From Sphingomonas sp. LT1P40 (lineage in GTDB: Bacteria > Pseudomonadota > Alphaproteobacteria > Sphingomonadales > Sphingomonadaceae): 64,000 nucleotides of DNA. The position numbers and the translations under genes were made by a program. Location of the stretch: the NCBI RefSeq assembly GCF_036663835.1, contig NZ_JAXOJT010000002.1, forward strand, positions 797,501-861,500, in the 5' to 3' direction. Positions 1 through 10,904 of the stretch are shown here, piece after piece; positions within the stretch are counted from its first letter, which is position 1, and every line of letters begins with the position of its first letter. The notes under the pieces were generated by a model that saw only the letters and a program-made list of their open reading frames with translations, made no database searches and had not been told where the DNA came from.

Positions 1-724
<724 letters not shown>

Positions 725-854
725 GAGTCCCACCATCAATGACAGCTCTGGCTTAGGCCTGCTGGTCATTGTGGATGATCCATCCAGCCTTTAGATTATA
801 CACAGCGGTGCACGCGTCGATTTGAAACCCAATCCCACTTACACCTGCTTCATT

Positions 855-970
855 GCTTGGTGACCATAGCGTCAGTGACCCACCCGATCCCATCCCGAAC
901 TCGGCCGTGAAACCTGACTGCGCCGATGGTACTATTGCTCAAGCACTGGAAGAGTAGGTCGTCGCCAGGC
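855..970 (+). rRNA. rrf: 5S ribosomal RNA
   Basis: The sequence has the 5S core CCCGATCCCATCCCGAACTC and the closing helix GCTTGGTGAC / GTCGCCAGGC at its two ends. It sits about 130 bases after the 23S 3' end, the normal rrn order. Ends may be off by one or two bases. Confidence 0.95.
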
Positions 971-1026
971 ATTGCAGCCGGTGTAGGTGGAAATTGGAAA
1001 AACCCATTCACAATGTCAGATACGCA

Positions 1027-1062
1027 AACGCGCGTCGCGCTTTCCGGCGCGGCGCGTTTTGC
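1027..1062 (+). terminator. GC-rich hairpin between 5S and tRNA-fMet
   Basis: AACGCGC (1027-1033) pairs with GCGCGTT (1052-1058), with CGCGC/GCGCG nested inside, followed by TTTTGCATTT. It could be an rRNA processing stem or a leaky terminator. The tRNA that follows is usually co-transcribed in alphaproteobacterial rrn operons, so full termination is unlikely. Confidence 0.45.
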
Positions 1063-1095
1063 ATTTCTGGCGACGCTTCGGCGTCGAAACGATGG

Positions 1096-1172
<77 letters not shown>

Positions 1173-1195
1173 TCGAAGTCACTGCACGTCACGCA

Positions 1196-1223
1196 AAAGC
1201 CGCCCCTTCGGGGGCGGCTTTTT
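1196..1223 (+). terminator. rRNA operon terminator
   Basis: A perfect stem GCCGCCCC (1199-1206) / GGGGCGGC (1211-1218) closes a TTCG tetraloop and is followed by five T. It is a textbook intrinsic terminator directly after tRNA-fMet. Confidence 0.93.
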
Positions 1224-1310
1224 CGCGTTTTGGCGCGATTTGTCGGCGGCACCGGCATGGCGGAACCACCGGGGCTTGCCCGGGACGGTCGGCTCGCCCA
1301 CGGTCGCCGC

Positions 1311-2081
1311 ATGATGGCCTCAACCAACCGCCGATCGCTGCTGCTCGGGACATTAAGCTGCGCAGCATTTGCCGGGTCCGCTCGCGCGCAGCGCAAGGCC
1401 GACGTGCAATATGTCCCCACGCCGCCCGCGGTCGTCGCGGGCATGCTCGATCTCGCCGCACTGAAGGCAGGCGATCGGCTGATCGACCTCGGCTCGGGCG
1501 ACGGTCGCATCCCGATCGCCGCTGCCCGGCGCGGTGCCGTCGCGCTGGGTGTCGAGATCGACGGCGATCTGGTCGCACGCGCGCGGGCGCTCGCGCGGCT
1601 GGAAGGGCTGGAGGGCAACCCCCGCTTCGTCCGCGACGATCTGTTTACCGTCTCACTCCGCGAAGCGGATGTGGTGACGCTCTACCTCCTCCCCGAGCTC
1701 AACGAGCGCCTCAAACCCAAATTGCTCGCGGAAATGAAGCCAGGCGCGCGCGTGGTCAGCCATGCGTTCGACATGGGCGACTGGCCGCCAGCCGTGCATC
1801 GGGAGGTGGCCGATCGGCAGGTCTATCTGTGGATCATTCCCGCAATCGCCGGGGGTGACTGGGTACTGATCCGCGACGATGGTTCGCGCGGACGCCTGAC
1901 GGTCGAGCAACGCTATAGCCGCGTGACCGGGATGCTCGACGGCGTGGCGCTTACAAGCGCGCGGCTTGACGGGGCGTCGCTGGAATTCACGGCTGGCGGT
2001 GTGGCGTATCGCGGGATCGTTGGTGACCGAACGATCGTCGCGGAGGCCGGACGAGGCTGGCGGGCCGAGCGTGTGGAATAG
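1311..2081 (+). CDS. Exported SAM-dependent methyltransferase, Tat signal
   Basis: The product is a class I methyltransferase of about 256 residues. The SAM-binding motif I reads IDLGSGDGR, and the conserved acidic residue after the second strand lies in GVEID. The start is placed at the ATG pair 1311/1314 because an NRRSLLLG twin-arginine motif, a hydrophobic stretch and an ARAQ cleavage site follow immediately; upstream in-frame codons read as noise. The substrate is not evident, and Tat export of a SAM-dependent enzyme is puzzling because SAM is cytoplasmic. It stands alone between the rRNA terminator and threonine synthase. Confidence 0.8.
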   Translation: MMASTNRRSLLLGTLSCAAFAGSARAQRKADVQYVPTPPAVVAGMLDLAALKAGDRLIDLGSGDGRIPIAAARRGAVALGVEIDGDLVARARALARLEGLEGNPRFVRDDLFTVSLREADVVTLYLLPELNERLKPKLLAEMKPGARVVSHAFDMGDWPPAVHREVADRQVYLWIIPAIAGGDWVLIRDDGSRGRLTVEQRYSRVTGMLDGVALTSARLDGASLEFTAGGVAYRGIVGDRTIVAEAGRGWRAERVE

Positions 2082-2123
2082 CCGCTGCTCGACGGCGCGC
2101 ATGCGCGACCCTATGCGGTGGTC

Positions 2124-3365
<1,242 letters not shown>

Positions 3366-3371
3366 ACCAGG

Positions 3372-3848
3372 TCAGCGGCACCCGCGCGCTGGGACAAGCC
3401 GGATATTGCGGGAAGTTAGCGTCGCCTTTCGCTCATCGTCCCGGGTCGAGATCATGGCGTTACCCTTGAAGGTCGCGTCGGGGCCGTTCGCAATATCCGC
3501 GTGTTGAATCGGACCATATAGCGTCACGAGTACGAAATCGCGTAGCTCGGTGGGGCTGGACCGGCTGAACCAAGTGGCACCGTGGCTGCCGGTGCCATCC
3601 AGATTGCCGTCCGGCGTCGCGCTGCTGCCTGCAGTGATGCGCCAACCACCAGGGATGCTGCAAACCTTTCTGAATTCCACGCCCCAAGTTGAGATCGAGA
3701 AGCTTTGGATGCTCTCGCCCGGCGCGAGCGGCACATCGACGATTGAGACGAGATAGGTGCGCGGCTTGTCTACAGGCGTCGCGGCCAGCAGGAAGCACGG
3801 CAGCAATGCCATTTTCGCGATAACGCCCAAGACCGTGTGCTTGCTCAT
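3372..3848 (-). CDS. Hypothetical exported protein, coupled to sugar importer
   Basis: This is a 158-residue protein of unknown function. Its ATG overlaps the stop codon of the upstream MFS gene as ATGA (3845-3848), so the two are probably translationally coupled. The N-terminus MSKHTVLGVIAKMALLPC is a plausible signal peptide, followed by a soluble domain with two cysteines (VCSIPGG and the C-terminal RGC). No catalytic motif is seen. Coupling to the transporter suggests a role near the sugar-uptake system, but that is inference. Confidence 0.7.
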   Translation of the reverse strand: MSKHTVLGVIAKMALLPCFLLAATPVDKPRTYLVSIVDVPLAPGESIQSFSISTWGVEFRKVCSIPGGWRITAGSSATPDGNLDGTGSHGATWFSRSSPTELRDFVLVTLYGPIQHADIANGPDATFKGNAMISTRDDERKATLTSRNIRLVPARGCR

Positions 3849-5326
3849 GCCTCCCTCACCCGCAACATCGCCACCGCGGCCACCGCCAGTGTCGCCGCTG
3901 CGAACGCCATCGTCCAGATCGGCTGATCGGGGAAGAATGCCTTCATGATCGAGCCCATCACCGTCGCCACCAGCAATTGCGGCACCACGACGAACACGTT
4001 GAACAACCCCATGAAAATGCCCAGCTTCGCCTGTGGCAGGCTGGAGGCGAGGATCGCATAGGGCATCGCCAGGATCGACGCCCAGGCGATGCCGATGCCG
4101 ATCTCGCTGACGATCAGCCATTGCGGGTCGCGGATGACGAAGAAGCTGGCGAACCCCGCGACGCCGCACAGCAACCCGATTACATGCGTCCGCGCCTTGC
4201 CAAACCGCTTCGCCAGCAGCGGCAGCAGCGTCAGCGCCGCCACCGCCGCGACGCCGTTATAGACGGTGAACAGCACGCCGACCCAGTTCGCGCCCTCCTG
4301 ATAGCGCGCATCCGCCGCATCCGCCGCGCCGTAGAACACCTGCGCCACCACCGGGGTGGTATTGATCCACATGATGAACAGCGCCGACCAGCTGAAAAAC
4401 TGCACCAGCGCCAGCCGCTTCATCAGCGGCGGCATCCCTGCGAAATCGCCGACGATATGGCTGACCATGCTGACGGTGCCGCGCCGCGCAAGCTGAATCG
4501 CGATCAGGCTTACGATACCATAACCAGCGAGCAACGCGCCCAGCAGGTACACCTCCTTCTCCAGCGCGAACTGTCCGACCGCGACGATCACTGCGAGCCC
4601 CGCCGCCAGCCATGCCAGCCCCGCCGTGTTGCCGCGCGTCGCCAGCAGCCGCACCGCCGCGTCCGCCGCCTCGGTACGCGCGCCGTCGAAAGCCGCCATT
4701 TGTTCCGGGCTGTATTCGCGCGTCGTCAGCACGGTCCACAGCACCGCGACAAACAGCGCCGCCCCGCCGAACCAGAAGGCATAGCGCACGGTATCGGGAA
4801 TGCCCCCGGCGGGCGCGACGTTGGACACGCCCCATTGCTCCAGCGCCCAGGGAAAGATCGATCCCACCACCGCGCCCGCGCCGATGAATGCGGTCTGCAC
4901 CGCATAGCCCGCGCTGTGCTGGTCCTTGCGCAGCATGTCGCCGACAAATGCGCGGAACGGCTCCATCGAGATGTTGAGCGAGGCGTCGAGCACCCACAGC
5001 ATCACCGCGGCGAACAGCAGCACTTCGGCCATCGGCATGGCGAACAGCGCCAGCGCCGCCAGCACCGCACCGGCAAGGAAATAGGGCCGCCGCCGCCCCA
5101 GCCGCCCGAGCCAGGTGCGGTCGCTCATATGCCCGACGATCGGCTGTACCAACAGCCCGGTCAGCGGTGCCGCGACCCAAAGCGCGGGCAGATTGTCGAT
5201 CTCGGTCCCCAGCGACTGGAAGATCCGGCTCATATTCGCATTCTGCAACGCAAAACCGATCTGGATGCCGAAGAACCCGAACGACAGGTTGAACAGGCCC
5301 CAAAAGCCCTGACGCGGTTTTTCCAT
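3845..5326 (-). CDS. MFS sugar transporter (maltose/sucrose-type importer)
   Basis: A polytopic inner-membrane protein of about 493 residues with roughly twelve hydrophobic helices. It opens with the motif GFWGLFNLSFGFFGIQIGFA, typical of the SLC45/GPH-like sugar symporters found beside TonB receptors in sphingomonads, Caulobacter and Xanthomonas. The MFS loop motif is present as GHMSDRTWLGRLGRRRP. Two ATGs lie at 5329 and 5326; AAGGA spacing favours 5326. It is divergent from the receptor gene and lies just downstream of the LacI regulator. It likely imports maltose or maltodextrins released in the periplasm, by analogy with Caulobacter malY. Confidence 0.88.
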   Translation of the reverse strand: MEKPRQGFWGLFNLSFGFFGIQIGFALQNANMSRIFQSLGTEIDNLPALWVAAPLTGLLVQPIVGHMSDRTWLGRLGRRRPYFLAGAVLAALALFAMPMAEVLLFAAVMLWVLDASLNISMEPFRAFVGDMLRKDQHSAGYAVQTAFIGAGAVVGSIFPWALEQWGVSNVAPAGGIPDTVRYAFWFGGAALFVAVLWTVLTTREYSPEQMAAFDGARTEAADAAVRLLATRGNTAGLAWLAAGLAVIVAVGQFALEKEVYLLGALLAGYGIVSLIAIQLARRGTVSMVSHIVGDFAGMPPLMKRLALVQFFSWSALFIMWINTTPVVAQVFYGAADAADARYQEGANWVGVLFTVYNGVAAVAALTLLPLLAKRFGKARTHVIGLLCGVAGFASFFVIRDPQWLIVSEIGIGIAWASILAMPYAILASSLPQAKLGIFMGLFNVFVVVPQLLVATVMGSIMKAFFPDQPIWTMAFAAATLAVAAVAMLRVREA

Positions 5327-5343
5327 CATTGGTCCTTGAGGGT

Positions 5344-6372
5344 TCAGGCGACTGCGCCGCACGATTTGCGGACGACGAGTTTGGCGGGCAGCAGCACGTC
5401 GTTGACCCGCGCTTCGCGGATGCGGCCGAGCAATGTTTCGACCAGCATGCGGCCGGCGGCGCGGGTGTCCTGCATTACCGTGGTCAGCGGCGGGCTGGTG
5501 AAGCTGGCGGAGGCGATGTCGTCGAATCCGACCACCGCGATATCGTCCGGAACGCGCAGTCCGTGTGCGGCAAGCGTGCGCATCGCGCCGATCGCGATGA
5601 GGTCGCTGGCGGCCAGCACCGCATCGAACGTCTCGCCACTGGCAATCAGCGCCTCGGCAGCCGCCGCCCCGGCTTCCTCGGCGGTGATCGCGTCGAACTG
5701 CAGGCGCGGGCGCGGGATTACGCCGCCTTCCTTCAGCGCGGCGACATGGCCGCGATAGCGGTCGTGGAATTCGGGATAATGGCTCGACGCGGTGCCCAGA
5801 AACGCGATGTTGCGCCGCCCGAGGTCAAGCAGATGCCGGGTGGCCTCGCGCCCGCCGCCATGATTGTCGCAGCCGACGGTCAGCCCGATGCCGCCCGACT
5901 GCACCGATCCCCAGCGCACGAAATGCGTCCCCTGTGCGATCAGCTCGCTCAGCTTGGCACGGTAAAGCTCATAATCGCCATAGCCGAGCAGGATCAGCCC
6001 GTCGGCGCGGTGCGAATCCTCAAAATCCTGATGCCAGTCGCTGGCGAGCTGCTGGAACGACACCAGCATATCCTGTCCATTGTCGGCGCACCCGCGCATG
6101 ATCGATCCCAGCATCGACAGAAAAAACGGGTTGATCGCGCTGTCGTCGGCGGTCTCGTCCTGGAATATCAGCACCGCCAGCGTCTCGGCATGGCGGCTGC
6201 GCAAGCTCGATGCGGCCTTGTCGACGCGGTAGTTCAGTTTCTGCGCGATCGCCTCGATCCGCATGCGCGTCGCCTCGTTCACCCCCGCGCCGCCGCGTAG
6301 TGCGCGCGAGACCGTGGGCTGCGATACGCCCGCGAGATGGGCGATGTCGAACGAAGTCGGCTTGCGTTGCAT
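5344..6372 (-). CDS. LacI-family transcriptional regulator
   Basis: A 342-residue repressor. The N-terminal helix-turn-helix reads DIAHLAGVSQPTVSRALRG (residues about 9-27), followed by the hinge-helix segment. The periplasmic-binding-protein-like sugar domain follows (VGCDNHGGGREATRHLL, VVGFDDIASASFTSPPLTTV). It is transcribed with the MFS importer and divergently from the TonB receptor. It most likely represses both directions of the maltodextrin locus until sugar is present, like Caulobacter malI. The effector is inferred from context only. Confidence 0.93.
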   Translation of the reverse strand: MQRKPTSFDIAHLAGVSQPTVSRALRGGAGVNEATRMRIEAIAQKLNYRVDKAASSLRSRHAETLAVLIFQDETADDSAINPFFLSMLGSIMRGCADNGQDMLVSFQQLASDWHQDFEDSHRADGLILLGYGDYELYRAKLSELIAQGTHFVRWGSVQSGGIGLTVGCDNHGGGREATRHLLDLGRRNIAFLGTASSHYPEFHDRYRGHVAALKEGGVIPRPRLQFDAITAEEAGAAAAEALIASGETFDAVLAASDLIAIGAMRTLAAHGLRVPDDIAVVGFDDIASASFTSPPLTTVMQDTRAAGRMLVETLLGRIREARVNDVLLPAKLVVRKSCGAVA

Positions 6373-6604
6373 GGCCCTGGCACCAGTCCCCTATCGTCTG
6401 CGGGTGTTTTCCCCGCTGGACGCAGCGATGTTCACTCTCTTTGCCCGCGCACGTCAATGTTGCGTGGTGGACACGCGGCACTGCCAACGCGCTGAATACG
6501 TATGCCGTTCGCTGGCGGACCGGCTCCCAAACGCGAATAAGGGCATCAACGTGCTCAAGTCCGGCGCGAGCTGGCCAGCAAGGCCGGCATAGGGGAGGAT
6601 TTTC
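6373..6604 (+). promoter_or_regulatory. Divergent control region of the sugar locus, possible LacI operator
   Basis: This 232-base gap separates the LacI gene from the TonB receptor gene and must carry both promoters. A perfect palindrome ATACGTAT lies at 6496-6503, with the central CpG typical of LacI-family operators. A strong ribosome site GGGGAGG (about 6592-6598) precedes the receptor start. The operator assignment is tentative. Confidence 0.4.
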
Positions 6605-9319
6605 ATGCGTCACATCATTGGCGGCCGTCCGGCCGCGCGACTTTCGTTCGGAACCAGCGGGCGTGCCATTGCCGCCGCCTTGTTCGTCACCGCCATCGCG
6701 GCACCCGCCTACGCGCAGGATGCGGCTCCGGCGGAAGAGGAGGCGGGCGACGAAGTCGTCGTCACCGGTTTCGCCGCCGCGCTCGAAAGCGCGGTCAACA
6801 CCAAGAAGACATCTGAACAGATCGTTGAGTCGGTCTCGGCGGAGGATATCGGCAAACTGCCCGACGCCTCGATCGCCGAATCGATCGCGCGCCTGCCCGG
6901 CCTGACGTCGCAGCGTATCTCGGGTCGCAGCTCGTTCATCTCGATCCGCGGCTTCGGCCCCGATTTCTCCTCGACTCTGCTCAACGGGCGCCCGCAAACC
7001 TCGACCAACGACAATCGCGGCATCGAATTCGACCAGTATCCGTCCGAAATCGTCAGCGCGGTCAACGTCTACAAAACGCCCAATGCGTCGCTGACCTCAC
7101 AGGGTCTGGTCGGCACCGTCGATATCCGCACGATCCGCCCGCTCGAATATAAGAGCGAAGTCTTCGCGGTCGGCGCGCGGGGCATTTACACCGACATGGG
7201 CAAGCTCAACAGCGGGTCGAAGGAATGGGGCTATCGCCTCAACGCGACCTATGTCGGCAAGTTCATGGACGACCGGCTCGGCATCGCGCTCGCCGCCGCC
7301 TATGTCGACGAACCGTATCAGATCGAAGAATTCGAGGCGTGGGGTTACGCCACCGATGCCAGCGGCAGCAACGTCGTTGGCGGTGTGAAGCCGTTCGTGA
7401 CGACATCACAGCTCAAGCGGCTTGGCGTGTCCGGCACGGTGCAGTTCGATGCGGGCAATGACTGGATGCTGACGCTCGATGGCTTCTATTCCAATTTCGA
7501 CGATACCCAGATCAAGCGCGGCATTGAGCTGCCGCTGGCATGGAGCGGCGCGGTGTTGTCGCCGACCGGCCGCGAGGTGAAGGACGGTGTCATCACCGCC
7601 GGCACCTTCTCCAACGTCGAAGGGGTGGTGAACAATCACAATTACGTGCGTCAGGCCGATCTCTATTCGGGCGGCGCGAACTTCGCTCGCAATGGCGCGG
7701 ACGGCTGGAACGTCAATTTCGACTTTGGCTGGTCGCGCACCGACCGGCGTGAGCTGATCCTCGAATCCAACGCCGGTACCGGCCCGGGCGGCGGAGTCGG
7801 CGCGGTCGACACGCTGACCTTCCGCACCACGCCGCAGGGGACGACCTTCACTTCGCACAACCTCAATTACAGCGATCCGACGCTGATCGTCCTGACCGAT
7901 CCGCTCGGCTGGGGCGGCGGCGCGCCGGGCGGGCGTCAGCACGGCTATTATAACGACCGTATCGTCGAGGATGAGCTGTTCAGCTACCTCGCCGAAGTCG
8001 AGCGCGAGTTCGACGGCGGGTTCATCTCCAGCGTCAAGCTGGGCGCCAATTATGTCGACCGCGAAAAGTCGCTGGTGCCGGACGAATATTTCCTTCAGCT
8101 CGCGGGCGGCGCATTGCAGGCACAGGTGCCGACGCAATACCGGCTGGAGCCGACCAACCTCGGCTATCTCGGGCTTGGACCGATGCTCAGCTACAACCCG
8201 CTCGATCTGCTTGAGGGCGGCGTTTACACGCTCGTCCCCAACACCGCACAGGACGTGCTGTTCAAGAGCTTCAGCGTCGAGGAAGAGGTGCTCAGCGCCT
8301 ATGTCATGGCCAATCTCGCCGCGGATTTCGGCGGTGCGAAGCTGACCGGCAATGTCGGGGTGCTGGCGCAGAGCACCAACCAGAATTCGACCGGCTATAT
8401 CCAGACGCCGACCGGGCCGCAGCTGCGCACGCTGGGCGACGATTATTGGGACGTGCTGCCCAGCCTTAGCCTGTCGTTGCGCATGGACGGCGATTTCGTG
8501 ATCCGCTTTGGCGCGGCGCGCGAGATTCAGCGCGCGCGGCTCGACGATATGCGGGTCAATATCTCCTACGGTGCCAATCTGGCCGAGGGGATCGTCACCG
8601 GCAGCGGCGGCAACCCGTCGCTGCGCCCATATCGCGCCACCGCGTTCGACCTGACGTTCGAGAAATACTGGGGCAGCCGCGGCTATGTCGCACTGCAGCT
8701 GTTCCACAAGACGCTGCACAACTACATCTACACCGCCGAACGCCCGTTCGATTATTCGAGCTATCCGGTAATCCAGCCGACTCCGCCGGTCAGCACGCAA
8801 GGCCGCATCTCGCAGCCGTTCAACGGCGAGGGCGGGAAAATCTATGGCGCGGAACTGGCTGGCACGATCCCGTTCGACACTTTTACCTCGGCACTATCCG
8901 GCTTCGGCGTGACCGGCGGCGTTTCCTATACCAAGTCCGAGATCGCGCCGACCCCCGGAGCGCCTGTCGAGGATATTCCCGGCTATTCGAAATGGGTCGC
9001 CAATGGCACCGCCTATTTCGAGAAATGGGGCTTCAACCTGCGCGGCAGCGTGCGGTATCGCTCCAGCTTCCTGGGCGAATTCTCTGGCCTTGGCGCGGTT
9101 CGTCAGCGCCGCCGCGCGCTAAGCGAGACGATCGTCGATGCGCAAATCGGCTATGATTTCCAGCCGGGTAGCGCGCTTGAAGGGCTTTCGGTGTTCTTCC
9201 AGGGATCGAACCTGACCGACGAGCCGTTCGTCGCGATCAACCCGGGCCGCCCGCTTGAGGTGATGAACCATCAGCGGTTCGGTCGGCGCTTCCAGGCCGG
9301 TTTCACCTTCAAGTTCTGA
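6605..9319 (+). CDS. TonB-dependent receptor
   Basis: A 904-residue outer-membrane receptor for energised uptake, probably of maltodextrins given the neighbours. The signal peptide ends at APAYAQ (residue 38), the TonB box is DEVVVTG (49-55), the plug domain follows (SIRGFGPDFSSTLLNGRP), and the barrel ends in the outer-membrane signature FTFKF. The length is normal for the TBDR class found in starch-degrading alphaproteobacteria. It is followed by a strong hairpin before the halogenase-like gene, which may keep receptor mRNA more abundant than the rest of the operon. Confidence 0.95.
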   Translation: MRHIIGGRPAARLSFGTSGRAIAAALFVTAIAAPAYAQDAAPAEEEAGDEVVVTGFAAALESAVNTKKTSEQIVESVSAEDIGKLPDASIAESIARLPGLTSQRISGRSSFISIRGFGPDFSSTLLNGRPQTSTNDNRGIEFDQYPSEIVSAVNVYKTPNASLTSQGLVGTVDIRTIRPLEYKSEVFAVGARGIYTDMGKLNSGSKEWGYRLNATYVGKFMDDRLGIALAAAYVDEPYQIEEFEAWGYATDASGSNVVGGVKPFVTTSQLKRLGVSGTVQFDAGNDWMLTLDGFYSNFDDTQIKRGIELPLAWSGAVLSPTGREVKDGVITAGTFSNVEGVVNNHNYVRQADLYSGGANFARNGADGWNVNFDFGWSRTDRRELILESNAGTGPGGGVGAVDTLTFRTTPQGTTFTSHNLNYSDPTLIVLTDPLGWGGGAPGGRQHGYYNDRIVEDELFSYLAEVEREFDGGFISSVKLGANYVDREKSLVPDEYFLQLAGGALQAQVPTQYRLEPTNLGYLGLGPMLSYNPLDLLEGGVYTLVPNTAQDVLFKSFSVEEEVLSAYVMANLAADFGGAKLTGNVGVLAQSTNQNSTGYIQTPTGPQLRTLGDDYWDVLPSLSLSLRMDGDFVIRFGAAREIQRARLDDMRVNISYGANLAEGIVTGSGGNPSLRPYRATAFDLTFEKYWGSRGYVALQLFHKTLHNYIYTAERPFDYSSYPVIQPTPPVSTQGRISQPFNGEGGKIYGAELAGTIPFDTFTSALSGFGVTGGVSYTKSEIAPTPGAPVEDIPGYSKWVANGTAYFEKWGFNLRGSVRYRSSFLGEFSGLGAVRQRRRALSETIVDAQIGYDFQPGSALEGLSVFFQGSNLTDEPFVAINPGRPLEVMNHQRFGRRFQAGFTFKF

Positions 9320-9332
9320 TCCCCTCCCGATA

Positions 9333-9367
9333 CCCCGGTGACCTGCCCTCGTGCAGGGTCACCGGGG
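9333..9367 (+). terminator. Intercistronic hairpin after the TonB receptor
   Basis: CCCCGGTGACC (9333-9343) pairs perfectly with GGTCACCGGGG (9357-9367), and the inner bases CCTGC/GCAGG extend the stem with one bulge. No T tract follows and the halogenase-like gene begins 13 bases later. It is more likely an mRNA-stabilising or attenuating structure than a complete terminator. Confidence 0.6.
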
Positions 9368-9380
9368 AAAAGGCGGTTCA

Positions 9381-10904
9381 ATGACCGATACCATGTTGCG
9401 CAGCATCGTCATTGTCGGCGGCGGCACCGCCGGCTGGATGACCGCCGCCGCACTCGCGCGTTTCTGCGTGCCGGGCTGGCGGATCACCCTGGTCGAATCC
9501 GATGATATCGGCACGGTCGGGGTGGGCGAAGCGACGATCCCCGCAATCCGCCTGTTCAACCAGGCGCTGGGCCTCGACGAGGCGGAGTTTCTGCGGGAGA
9601 CCGGCGGCACGTACAAGCTTGGCATCCAGTTCGAGGGCTGGGGTGCGCCGGGCGATCGCTATATGCACGCCTTCGGGATGGTCGGGCGCGGGCTGGGGCT
9701 GTTGTCCTTTCATCATTACTGGCTGCGGGCGCGCGCGGCGGGGCGTGCCGGACCGCTGGCGGACTATGTGCTCAACGCGATCGTGGCACGCGAGAACCGC
9801 TTTGCGCATGTCCAGCGCGCCGCCGACAGCGCGTTGCCGCCAATGCCCTATGCCTTTCACTTCGACGCCGGACTCTACGCCGCCTATCTGCGCCGCTTCG
9901 CCGAAGCGCGCGGGGTGGTGCGGGTCGAGGGGCGGATCGAGCGGATCGAGCGCGATGATGAGAGCGGCGATATCGCGGCGGTGGTGCTGGCGGACGGGAC
10001 GCGCGTCGCGGGAGATCTGTTCGTCGATTGCTCGGGCTTTCGCGGGTTGCTGATCGAGGAAGCGCTGGGCACCGGTTACGAGGACTGGAGCCACTGGCTG
10101 CCGTGCGACCGCGCGCTGGCGGTGCCGAGTGCCGCGACCGCGCCGCTCGTCCCCTATACTCGCGCGATCGCGCGCGAAGCCGGGTGGCAATGGCGCATCC
10201 CGCTCCAGCACCGCACCGGCAATGGCTATGTCTTTTCCTCGGCGCATATCGGCGAGGACGAGGCGGCGACGACCCTGCTCGCCAATCTCGACGGTCAGGC
10301 ACTGGCCGAGCCGCGCCTGCTGAAATTCCGCACTGGCAAACGCCGCAAATTCTGGAACCGCAATGTTGTTGCGATCGGGCTGTCGTCGGGGTTCATCGAA
10401 CCGCTGGAGTCGACCAGCATCCATTTGATCCAGACCGGCATCAACCGGCTGCTCGATTTCCTGCCGAACGGCCCCGTCGTCGATGCCGACCGCGACAGTT
10501 TCAACCGGCTGGCCGATTTCGAAATCGACCGCATTCGCGATTTCGTCATCCTGCATTATGCCGCGAACGGACGGACGGGCGAGCCGATGTGGGACGCGCT
10601 GCGCAATATGGACCTGCCGGAACCGCTGGCCAACCGCATTGCCATCTTCCGCGCGAACGGGCGGATCGTGCGCGAACATGACGAACTGTTCGACGTGCCC
10701 GGATGGGTACAGGTGATGATCGGACAGGGCATCATGCCGGCACGCTGGCACCCGCTTGCCGACCAGCTCGACGACGCCAAACTCGACCAGTTCCTGACCA
10801 CCGTCGCCACCGCCTTTGCCCGCGATGCCGCGCGCATGCCGGACCATGCCGACACTATCGCGCGCTTCTGCCGCACCCCTTCCAGCCAGTCGAGTATCGC
10901 ATGA
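9381..10904 (+). CDS. Tryptophan-halogenase-family flavoprotein
   Basis: A 507-residue FAD-dependent protein of the PrnA family. The FAD-binding motif GGGTAGW is at residues 13-19, the lysine corresponding to the catalytic Lys79 of PrnA is K79 in TYKLGIQF, and the diagnostic WxWxIP motif is WQWRIP at 269-274. ATG 9381 is chosen because AAGG precedes it and the FAD motif follows at once. Members of this family beside TonB receptors in sphingomonads and Caulobacter are common; their substrates are generally unknown. Its stop overlaps the ATG of the next gene as ATGA. Confidence 0.88.
   Translation: MTDTMLRSIVIVGGGTAGWMTAAALARFCVPGWRITLVESDDIGTVGVGEATIPAIRLFNQALGLDEAEFLRETGGTYKLGIQFEGWGAPGDRYMHAFGMVGRGLGLLSFHHYWLRARAAGRAGPLADYVLNAIVARENRFAHVQRAADSALPPMPYAFHFDAGLYAAYLRRFAEARGVVRVEGRIERIERDDESGDIAAVVLADGTRVAGDLFVDCSGFRGLLIEEALGTGYEDWSHWLPCDRALAVPSAATAPLVPYTRAIAREAGWQWRIPLQHRTGNGYVFSSAHIGEDEAATTLLANLDGQALAEPRLLKFRTGKRRKFWNRNVVAIGLSSGFIEPLESTSIHLIQTGINRLLDFLPNGPVVDADRDSFNRLADFEIDRIRDFVILHYAANGRTGEPMWDALRNMDLPEPLANRIAIFRANGRIVREHDELFDVPGWVQVMIGQGIMPARWHPLADQLDDAKLDQFLTTVATAFARDAARMPDHADTIARFCRTPSSQSSIA

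Noticed and set aside
3977..5758. A 593-codon plus-strand open frame across the MFS and LacI genes
   Set aside because: It is extremely rich in Arg, His and Gln, typical of antisense reading through high-GC genes, and the opposite strand encodes well-recognised proteins.
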